The notes beneath the pieces are model-generated. The model was not told the origin of the DNA. It did no database searches and saw only the letters and a list, made by a program, of their open reading frames with translations. The position numbers were made by a program, and so were the translations under genes. 5,593 nucleotides of DNA from Caldifarciminota bacterium (GTDB lineage Bacteria; Hydrothermota; UBA3072; WFRC01): positions 1-5,593 of the forward strand of contig WFRC01000201.1 in assembly GCA_015486685.1 (NCBI GenBank), read 5' to 3'. Of this stretch, positions 1 to 4,102 are shown in pieces (position 1 is the stretch's first letter; every line of letters starts with the position of its first letter).

Positions 1-58
1 ATTTAAAAAAGGAGATAAAGGGAAAACAAAAGGGAAAAATGTTAGATAAATGAGAGTT

Positions 59-89
59 AAAAATCTCAAATGTCTTTGCCGAGTTTTTT
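59..89. terminator. Weak hairpin, possible terminator of the queF-yhhQ operon
   Basis: A possible stem lies just beyond the yhhQ stop codon: AAAAA (59-63) and CTC (65-67) can pair with GAG (81-83) and TTTTT (84-88), with one bulged T at 64 and a 13-base loop. On the minus strand it ends in a T run, as a rho-independent terminator would. Only three G:C pairs support it, so it is weak. The rest of 1-100 shows no gene. Confidence 0.25.
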
Positions 90-100
90 AATTTTTACGA

Positions 101-805
101 CTAATTATGGTCAGAGCTGCCGACCATTTTTTTATACCACAAAAACCATGGTGTATCAAGGATGCCTATTATATTTTTACTTACTATCTGCCCTATAATT
201 AAAGGTATAATGGGCATTATGCCATAAAATGCAATGGATACAAAAATTAAGCTGTCCAATGTCAAATCAGCAACATCGCTGGTAACGCTTCTAAGTAAAA
301 TATTCTTTTCAAACCTTCTTTTTAGATTTGCAAAGATATACGCGTCAAGATTTTCGCAAATAAGAAAAGAAATCCAACTTGCTCCTATGATACGGATACT
401 CAACCCAAACAATTTTCTCCAGGCCTCTTCATATTGAAAAAATGGTGCCGGAGAAAGATTTCTTATCATAATGATAAAACATATAAGAAGAACCTGGGAT
501 ATAAATGCAATACCGATAGAGATATAAGTTTTTTTAGCACCATAAACTTCATTTATCATATCTATTACCTGGGCACTAAATGGATAGATAAATACTGCGG
601 AAGGGGCATAAAATTTATAAAAGCCCATATTAAATATTACAATTCTGCTCGCAAATATCTGGGATGCGCCAAGATACATAACATAAAATCCTGTCAACGC
701 TGCATATCCGTAAAGAGGGAATTTTTTAACAATAAATGAACTTATATATGTTACAATTGTTAAACTTACAGCCCAATATATCCAGACAAGGGGTATTCCT
801 GTCAT
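101..805 (-). CDS. yhhQ: Queuosine precursor transporter (YhhQ / VUT family)
   Basis: This is an inner-membrane carrier of 234 residues, a normal length for the YhhQ/VUT (former DUF165) family, which imports queuosine precursors; E. coli YhhQ is known for preQ0 and preQ1 uptake. About six hydrophobic segments are visible, roughly at residues 5-25, 38-58, 67-83, 93-115, 134-150 and 185-207. Family-like signatures are present: YP at 74-75 followed by D82 and the stretch NEVYGA (85-90); CEN.D at 150-154; and RS..SD..D...D at 172-184 before the last helices. The ATG overlaps the queF stop by four bases (ATGA), so translation is probably coupled to queF. A GGAGG lies only three bases before the start, which is tight and fits re-initiation. 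The pairing with queF suggests the substrate is preQ0. Family assignment is solid; the exact substrate is inferred from context. Confidence 0.9.
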   Translation of the reverse strand: MTGIPLVWIYWAVSLTIVTYISSFIVKKFPLYGYAALTGFYVMYLGASQIFASRIVIFNMGFYKFYAPSAVFIYPFSAQVIDMINEVYGAKKTYISIGIAFISQVLLICFIIMIRNLSPAPFFQYEEAWRKLFGLSIRIIGASWISFLICENLDAYIFANLKRRFEKNILLRSVTSDVADLTLDSLIFVSIAFYGIMPIIPLIIGQIVSKNIIGILDTPWFLWYKKMVGSSDHN

Positions 806-1173
806 TTCCCTCCAAATTCTCTCTGAATTACTGCCTTTATTCCACCCCTGACATTTACATCAAGCACAATTTTTAAATATTTTGGTTCCAATAGTTCAAT
901 GAGGTCATCGAAAATAATGTTTAAGAGTTTCTCATGTGTAAGCGCTATATTTCTGAATTGAAACAAATAAATTTTCAGACTCTTTAATTCCACGAGTTTT
1001 TCTTTAGGCCGATATGTTATATAAATTTTATAGAAATCGGGATTGCCGGTGAAGGGGCATAGGGCAGTAAGTTCTGGAGTTGTAAGGTCTATGGCATACC
1101 CATTTTCTCTATTCTCATTGGGTATAGATACAAGTACTTTTTTGAAATTTATGTGCTCTTTTTTATTCTTCAT
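802..1173 (-). CDS. queF: NADPH-dependent 7-cyano-7-deazaguanine (preQ0) reductase QueF
   Basis: QueF reduces the nitrile of preQ0 to the amine of preQ1 with NADPH, in the cytoplasm, on the route to queuosine in tRNA. The protein is the short single-domain type. From the start chosen here it has 123 residues: catalytic Cys39 within CPFTGNPDF, Asp46 seven residues later, the QueF signature ELKSLK at 62-67, and His80-Glu81 in the substrate site. The Cys-Asp and Cys-Glu spacings (7 and 42) match the B. subtilis enzyme as I recall it. The frame stays open upstream to an ATG at 1347 (181 residues). I prefer the ATG at 1173 because AAAGGAG lies directly before it and the extra 58 residues have no counterpart in QueF. 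It overlaps yhhQ by four bases. I see no preQ1 riboswitch motif upstream. Confidence 0.93.
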   Translation of the reverse strand: MKNKKEHINFKKVLVSIPNENRENGYAIDLTTPELTALCPFTGNPDFYKIYITYRPKEKLVELKSLKIYLFQFRNIALTHEKLLNIIFDDLIELLEPKYLKIVLDVNVRGGIKAVIQREFGGK

Positions 1174-1347
1174 TTTTCTCCTTTGATTTTTTTTACCATT
1201 AAAGGTAAAATAAAAAATTAAAAAATCAAGTCCAATCTGCTTAATCTCCTCATTTATCCACATCTTTGTATTCGGGAACTTTAAGAGATGGGAAGTTGCC
1301 AAAAAAACTTTCTCAAGTACCTTATCATTTAATGTTATTTTTGCCAT
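1174..1347 (-). pseudogene. In-frame leader of queF; possible remnant of a DUF2283-type small gene
   Basis: Fifty-eight codons run in frame into queF from an ATG with its own ribosome site (AAGAAGGT, about seven bases upstream). The first 32 residues look like real protein and end in the phrase KMWIN. From memory, small DUF2283 proteins (often near toxin-like genes) carry an N-terminal helix followed by a motif of the type W-I-(D/N)-Y-D-E-E-A-D-V-L-Y. Here the match stops at WIN. The next bases in another frame read D, stop, A, D, which resembles a decayed version of that motif, and the rest is A/T-rich with poor coding character. The likeliest reading is a truncated, frameshifted relic whose old start and ribosome site now lie upstream of queF. 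Alternatives are a short translated leader or a genuine N-terminal extension of QueF. The family link is from memory, not a search. Confidence 0.35.
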
Positions 1348-1480
1348 AAAACTACCTTCTTGTAAAGTTTGGTATTAGGAAAAGATTTATCACAGATTCT
1401 TACAGATTTTCACAAGATTTCTATTAAAAATCCCAAATCCAAGGACCAAACTCCCAGATGAACTGGGAAGTGAGCACGCT

Positions 1481-1634
1481 GACCGCCTACCGCTAACCGC
1501 TTTCCGCCAAAAAATAATGCAAAAGTATATCGTAAATCGTAAGCCGTTAATTGTAAAAACAACGCTTATTTTATCCAACATCTAACATCCAATATCTTCT
1601 ATCTCCTCACGCTTTACGCCTCACGCTTCACGTT
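1481..1634. repeat. Heptamer-phased stretch, 22 units
   Basis: The bases divide into 22 consecutive 7-base units without a phase slip. Neighbouring units resemble each other in blocks and then drift: TACCGCT/AACCGCT, then TCGTAAA/TCGTAAG, then CATCTAA/CATCCAA, TATCTTC/TATCTCC, and finally TCACGCT/TTACGCC/TCACGCT/TCACGTT. This is reminiscent of the short tandemly repeated repetitive (STRR) heptamers described in cyanobacteria, but nothing else here points to a cyanobacterium. Confidence 0.75.
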
Positions 1635-1641
1635 CTTTTCT
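1538..1641 (+). repeat. Inverted repeat module A, left copy
   Basis: This segment matches the reverse complement of 3481-3577. The outer 37 bases (1538-1574) are identical, the remainder differs at about five positions, and the left copy has eight extra bases near 1623-1631. A shorter, more diverged minus-strand relative lies at about 3817-3858. Confidence 0.85.
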
Positions 1642-1710
1642 CTTTCGTTTTGCACGAATCACCATCACGAACACGTTTGTTAATCCTTTACCCATTACCT
1701 ATTGCCTTTT

Positions 1711-1776
1711 ACCCATTACCGTTTTTTCAACTAATCGGACTAATCAGACTAATCAGACTATTTCTTTCTCAACCTT
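1711..1776 (+). repeat. Inverted repeat module B, left copy (three 9-base units)
   Basis: This segment matches the reverse complement of 3255-3329. The flanks (ACCCATTACCGTTTTTTCAA on one side, GACTATTTCTTTCTCAACC on the other) are identical in both copies. The core is three CTAATCRGA units here and four in the right copy, which exactly explains the 9-base length difference. Confidence 0.85.
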
Positions 1777-1779
1777 TTT

Positions 1780-1824
1780 AACTCAATAAACTCTACTAAC
1801 CCTATAAACTCAAGAAACTCATCT
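1780..1824. repeat. Five 9-base units, consensus AACTCNNNN
   Basis: Five contiguous 9-base units, each starting AACTC or AACCC, follow module B closely. Their 9-base pace matches the CTAATCRGA units next door but not the heptamers further left. Function unknown. Confidence 0.6.
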
Positions 1825-1876
1825 ACCCATTTACTAATCTTTTCATATCCGTATCACCGTTATTAGTAAAATAATC

Positions 1877-1900
1877 GGGATTAGGAAATCCCTCCTACAT
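1877..1900 (+). repeat. Hairpin family copy 1 (stem GGGATT / AATCCC)
   Basis: A perfect 6-bp stem, GGGATT (1877-1882) with AATCCC (1887-1892), closes a four-base loop AGGA and is followed at once by TCCTACAT (1893-1900). The same layout occurs at 2054-2076, 3682-3704 and, on the minus strand, 3432-3455. No T run follows, so it is not an ordinary terminator. Confidence 0.65.
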
Positions 1901-2052
1901 TTGCATTTTTTTCGTTCGTTTTGTTAATTTTGTTTCGCTCTTTCAACCTTAAACCTTCAACATTACAACTATTTCCGTATCACCATATCATCGTATCATC
2001 GTTATTAGTTTTGTATCCATACCCCATACCCTATCAACTATACCCTAAATAT

Positions 2053-2129
2053 AGGGTTGGGAAGCCCCTCCTACATCAATTTGGCAAATATCCTTTTAGC
2101 GGTAAGCGGTGAGCGGATAGCGGTTAGCG
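2053..2129 (+). repeat. Direct repeat module C, left copy (hairpin plus GCGG heptamers)
   Basis: The module contains hairpin copy 2 (GGGTT 2054-2058, loop GGGA, AGCCC 2063-2067, one G.T pair), then TCCTACATCAAT, TTGGCAAATATCCTTT and four and a half heptamers of consensus AGCGGNN (2098-2129). The right copy at 3682-3759 has the same order in the same orientation. The 30 bases from CCCTCC to CCTTT differ at a single position. Confidence 0.8.
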
Positions 2130-2207
2130 TATTTTTGCCAACGGTTTATGGCTGTCCTTCCCCTAAGTTTTTAATTTTTAATGGCTGAACCTAACCCCAG
2201 AAAGTTC

Positions 2208-2237
2208 TTGACAAATCTATTATATTTGTTATATAAA
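2208..2237 (+). promoter_or_regulatory. Strong sigma70-type promoter of the tRNA-prohibitin unit
   Basis: A perfect -35 box TTGACA (2208-2213) is followed by TATAAA (2232-2237) at 18 bases, or by TATATA (2230-2235) at 16. Initiation about seven bases after the -10 box would fall at or next to the first base of the mature tRNA (2244), so the tRNA would have almost no 5' leader. Confidence 0.8.
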
Positions 2238-2243
2238 AGCATA

Positions 2244-2317
2244 GGCGGCGTAGCTCAGCTGGTTAGAGCAGCGGAATCATAATCCGCGTGTCCGGGGTTC
2301 AAGTCCCTGCGCCGCCA
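2244..2317 (+). tRNA. tRNA with anticodon CAT, probably elongator tRNA-Met
   Basis: A full cloverleaf of 74 bases is visible. The acceptor stem GGCGGCG pairs with CGCCGCC (2310-2316) and the discriminator is A2317. The D stem is GCTC/GAGC (2253-2256 and 2266-2269). The anticodon stem GCGGA/TCCGC (2271-2275, 2283-2287) encloses loop ATCATAA with anticodon CAT at 2278-2280. The T arm is CGGGG/CCCTG around TTCAAGT, with one G.T pair. CCA is not encoded. The paired G1:C72 argues against an initiator tRNA, which in bacteria has a mismatch there. Elongator Met is the first choice; the isoleucine tRNA whose CAT anticodon is modified to lysidine remains possible, and base identity alone does not settle it. 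Confidence 0.93.
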
Positions 2318-2339
2318 TATAATTTATCAGGAGGCTAAA

Positions 2340-3251
2340 ATGTTTATTGGATTATTTGTTATTTGTGTTATTGTAGGTATCATTGTTTTTTTAACAAACG
2401 ATGTAAGGATACATTCAAGGACAATAGGTTCATCAATTATGGCTTTTGGGGCTTTATTCCTTATCCTTTCTATGGTGCGTCTTGTAGGTCCCGGAGAAGC
2501 AGGTATTCAGGTGCTTTTCGGTAAAGTTAAGAAAGAGGTTTTACCCAGTGGGTTGCATTTTGTAAATCCCGTTGTAACCCTTGTAAAAATGTCTGTCAGA
2601 ACACAGGCATATACTATGAGTAAAAGGAGAGGAGAAGGGCAGATAAGGGGTGATGATGCAATAGTTGCACTTTCTGCCGATGGTTTAACAATCCAGATGG
2701 ATGTTACTGTATGGTTTCATCTTGACCAGAATAGGGCAGCTGAGGTTTATAGGGAAATTGGGCTTGATTATATAGGTAAAATTGTCAGACCTGCAATCAG
2801 AACCGCAATTCGTCAGGCAGCAGTGAAATATACAGCAACTGCTATATATGCAGCGAGTAGGGAGAAAGTAACGAATGATATATTTAATATCCTTGAATCA
2901 GATTTTCAGAAGAGAGGAATTACCTGTGAAAAGGTGCTGTTGAGGAATGTGGAACTTCCCGATAAGGTGAAAAGTGCTATAAATGACAAGATTGCAGCAG
3001 AGCAGGATGCCCAGAAGATGAAGTATGTAATTCAAAAAGAACAGCAGGAGGCAAATAGAAAAAGGATAGAGGCTGAAGGTATTGCAAAGGCACAAAAAAT
3101 CATCTCTCATTCATTAACTACACCTTATTTGCAGTGGTATTATATCCAGACTTTGAAAGCACTGGTTAATTCTCCAAATAATACAATTATCGTTACTCCA
3201 TTTGACCAGAAATTGACACCATTAATTCAGATACCATCGGGAAAGAGATAG
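2340..3251 (+). CDS. Prohibitin-family SPFH-domain membrane protein
   Basis: This 303-residue protein has two N-terminal hydrophobic segments (about 2-19 and 29-48) followed by an SPFH/prohibitin domain from VGPGEAGIQVLFGKV (49-63) through GLHFVNP (71-77), VRTQAYTMS (86-94) and DVTVWFHLD (121-129). A charged helix follows at about 210-255, rich in K, E, Q and A, with AEQDAQKMKYV (220-230) and AEGIAKAQKII (245-255) typical of prohibitins. Such proteins form large ring-like membrane assemblies that influence membrane organisation and membrane proteases; the role here is unknown. Many prohibitins have one membrane anchor, so the second hydrophobic segment is a small oddity. The ATG follows AGGAGG (2329-2334) by five bases. 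The gene starts 22 bases after the tRNA with no room for a separate promoter, so it is probably co-transcribed with it. No clear terminator follows, and no NfeD-like partner gene lies in the window. Confidence 0.9.
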   Translation: MFIGLFVICVIVGIIVFLTNDVRIHSRTIGSSIMAFGALFLILSMVRLVGPGEAGIQVLFGKVKKEVLPSGLHFVNPVVTLVKMSVRTQAYTMSKRRGEGQIRGDDAIVALSADGLTIQMDVTVWFHLDQNRAAEVYREIGLDYIGKIVRPAIRTAIRQAAVKYTATAIYAASREKVTNDIFNILESDFQKRGITCEKVLLRNVELPDKVKSAINDKIAAEQDAQKMKYVIQKEQQEANRKRIEAEGIAKAQKIISHSLTTPYLQWYYIQTLKALVNSPNNTIIVTPFDQKLTPLIQIPSGKR

Positions 3252-3254
3252 GTT

Positions 3255-3329
3255 AAGGTTGAGAAAGAAATAGTCTTATTGGTCCGATTGGTCCGATTAG
3301 TCTGATTAGTTGAAAAAACGGTAATGGGT
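3255..3329 (-). repeat. Inverted repeat module B, right copy (four 9-base units)
   Basis: Read on the minus strand it has the same flanks as 1711-1776 but four 9-base units in place of three; the two units nearest the gene carry extra substitutions (CCAATCGGA, CCAATAAGA). It begins four bases after the prohibitin stop codon. Confidence 0.85.
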
Positions 3330-3364
3330 GATAGGAAAGTGAATGAGGGAAAGAATAGGGGCTT

Positions 3365-3391
3365 CCAGCTGCCAGCTCACAGCTCCCAGCC
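3365..3391. repeat. Degenerate heptamers of CCAGCTN
   Basis: Nearly four 7-base units are contiguous: CCAGCTG, CCAGCTC, ACAGCTC and a final partial CCAGCC. The sequence differs from the other heptamer families in the window but keeps the same 7-base pace. Confidence 0.6.
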
Positions 3392-3405
3392 AAAAGATAA
3401 GGATA

Positions 3406-3433
3406 GTTGAAAGTTGAAGGTTAAAAGTTAAAT
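3406..3433. repeat. Degenerate heptamers of GTTGAAR / GTTAAAN
   Basis: Four perfect-phase units (GTTGAAA, GTTGAAG, GTTAAAA, GTTAAAT) run directly into hairpin copy 3. A related run occurs near 3998-4018, and related minus-strand units occur near 1939-1973. Confidence 0.6.
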
Positions 3434-3455
3434 GTAGGAGGGGCTTCCCAGCCCC
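3432..3455 (-). repeat. Hairpin family copy 3 (stem GGGGCT / AGCCCC)
   Basis: On the minus strand the order is GGGGCT, loop GGGA, AGCCCC, then TCCTACAT, the same layout as the copy at 1877-1900. Three stem positions differ between these copies and all three pairs are preserved, which suggests that the structure itself is maintained. Confidence 0.65.
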
Positions 3456-3480
3456 GATGAGAAAGGCAGCCGAGAGCAAA

Positions 3481-3577
3481 AGAAAAGAACGTCAGGCGTA
3501 AAGCGTAAGAAGATAGAAGATATTGGACGTTAGATGTTAGATAAAATAAGCGTTGTTTTTACAATTAACGGCTTACG
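3481..3577 (-). repeat. Inverted repeat module A, right copy
   Basis: This is the reverse-complement partner of 1538-1641; the 37 bases at 3541-3577 are a perfect match to 1538-1574. The pair brackets the tRNA-prohibitin block together with module B in matching order. Confidence 0.85.
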
Positions 3578-3669
3578 CCTAACGCTTCACGAATTGTTTC
3601 CGCATTCCGCATTATTTTGAATATCGAATATCGGGGTCAGTCATAAACTATCAACTTTTCACTTCTTCA
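3495..3669. repeat. Heptamer-phased stretch, 25 units
   Basis: Twenty-five consecutive 7-base units fit without a slip. Similar neighbours include GGCGTAA/AGCGTAA, GAAGATA twice, TTAGATG/TTAGATA, CTTACGC/CTAACGC, CCGCATT twice, and ATATCGA/ATATCGG. The sequence drifts from one word family to the next while the 7-base pace persists. Confidence 0.75.
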
Positions 3670-3681
3670 AAAAAGTTATCT

Positions 3682-3759
3682 GGGCTGGTAAATCCCTCCT
3701 ACATCAATCTGGCAAATATCCTTTGGCGGTTAGCGGCAAGCGGTCGGCGGTAAGCGGTT
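3682..3759 (+). repeat. Direct repeat module C, right copy
   Basis: The order matches 2053-2129: GGGCT, loop GGTA, AATCCC (one C.T mismatch, so the stem is imperfect), TCCTACATCAAT, CTGGCAAATATCCTTT, then five heptamers of consensus RGCGGNN at 3725-3759. Confidence 0.8.
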
Positions 3760-3823
3760 TCACTTCCGCATTCCGCATTATTGGAGGATCGCCTATAAGA
3801 AAGGCGTAGTTATTCTGTTGTTT

Positions 3824-3858
3824 TTACGATTAACGAATTACGATTTACGCTTAACGAT
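3824..3858. repeat. Five heptamers of TWACGNN
   Basis: Five in-phase units (TTACGAT, TAACGAA, TTACGAT, TTACGCT, TAACGAT) occupy 35 bases just before the candidate tyrS promoter. On the minus strand they resemble the start of module A, including the adjoining GTAAAAACAAC. Confidence 0.65.
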
Positions 3859-3865
3859 TTTTCCC

Positions 3866-3893
3866 TTGATTTTTTCCTTTAATTTATTATGAT
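3866..3893 (+). promoter_or_regulatory. Candidate promoter for tyrS
   Basis: TTGATT (3866-3871) and TATGAT (3888-3893) are separated by 16 bases and match the sigma70 consensus at 4/6 and 5/6. A start near 3900 would give tyrS a leader of about 200 bases. I find no T-box consensus (AGGGTGGNACCGCG) in that leader. Confidence 0.45.
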
Positions 3894-3925
3894 AACGAAA
3901 GAATGAGGCAACAGGAGAATGCAAA

Positions 3926-3994
3926 ATGAATGAGAATAGTTATTTGCCTGTGGCGTTATTACATTTTAAGTGGGAAGTGAGAACTAAGAAGTGA
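3926..3994 (+). other. Possible 22-codon leader ORF upstream of tyrS
   Basis: An ATG with AGGAG eight bases upstream (3913-3917) opens a 22-codon frame that would end in TGA at 3992-3994. The first 15 residues look protein-like (MNENSYLPVALLHFK), but the second half is repeat phrase and only one Tyr codon is present, so a tyrosine-sensing attenuator is unlikely. It may be a relic. Confidence 0.2.
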
Positions 3995-4102
3995 GAAGTT
4001 GAAGGTTGAAAGTTAAGGACGAAATGAACGAAAAAAGTAAACACGAGTCACCAACACGGTTCACGTTTGTTATTATTGATTGCAATCAGGAGGTAATTAT
4101 TT

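Larger units (their letters stand above)
1348..2207. repeat. Left intergenic repeat mosaic
   Basis: No credible gene is present in these 860 bases. The DNA is a chain of short degenerate tandem phrases: GCGG heptamers on the minus strand (1477-1508), ACG-type heptamers (1530-1634), a CCCATTA heptamer block (1689-1723), 9-base CTAATCRGA units (1731-1757), 9-base AACTCNNNN units (1780-1824), a hairpin (1877-1892), TTCAACC-like heptamers near 1939-1973, 8-base TATCATCG units near 1980-2003, another hairpin (2054-2067) and GCGG heptamers on the plus strand (2098-2129). A separate perfect 6-bp hairpin (TCCCAG / CTGGGA, loop ATGAA) lies at 1452-1468. Because 7- and 8-base units shift frame continually, short open frames here are accidental. 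Several modules recur in the right mosaic at 3252-4102. Confidence 0.85.
3252..4102. repeat. Right intergenic repeat mosaic and tyrS leader
   Basis: No convincing gene lies in these 851 bases. In order they hold module B inverted (3255-3329), CCAGCT heptamers (3365-3391), GTTGAAA-type heptamers (3406-3433), a minus-strand hairpin of the TCCTACAT family (3432-3455), module A inverted (3481-3577) inside a long heptamer-phased stretch (3495-3669), module C (3682-3759), a second copy of TTCCGCATTCCGCATTATT (3598-3616 and 3764-3782), a CGCCT/AGGCG hairpin (3790-3806), ACGAT-type heptamers (3824-3858), a candidate promoter, further GTTGAAG heptamers near 3998-4018, and a phrase at 4042-4071 that resembles 1653-1681. 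Confidence 0.85.

Noticed and set aside
234..739. Two plus-strand open frames opposite yhhQ
   Set aside because: They lie antisense to a well-supported transporter gene, have poor composition and no recognisable motif.
1348..1450. preQ1 riboswitch upstream of queF
   Set aside because: No C-rich loop with the A-rich tail typical of preQ1-I, nor another known preQ1 aptamer pattern, could be seen on the minus strand.
1390..1581. 63-codon minus-strand frame in the left mosaic
   Set aside because: It crosses heptamer repeats and a hairpin; a 7-base pace changes frame constantly, so an open frame here is accidental.
1481..1824. CRISPR array
   Set aside because: Repeats are contiguous 7- to 9-base units with no unique spacers, and no cas gene is in the window.
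1921..2112. 63-codon plus-strand frame in the left mosaic
   Set aside because: It is made of repeat words and runs through a hairpin module also present in non-coding DNA at 3682-3759.
2898..3110. Minus-strand frame within the prohibitin gene
   Set aside because: It is antisense to the strongly conserved SPFH and coiled-coil region; a shadow only.
3894..4102. T-box leader of tyrS
   Set aside because: The conserved antiterminator consensus is absent and no terminator with a T run precedes the gene.
1348..4102. Insertion sequence or transposon with the inverted repeats as its ends
   Set aside because: The enclosed genes are a tRNA and a prohibitin-like protein, there is no transposase or remnant, and I see no target-site duplication.
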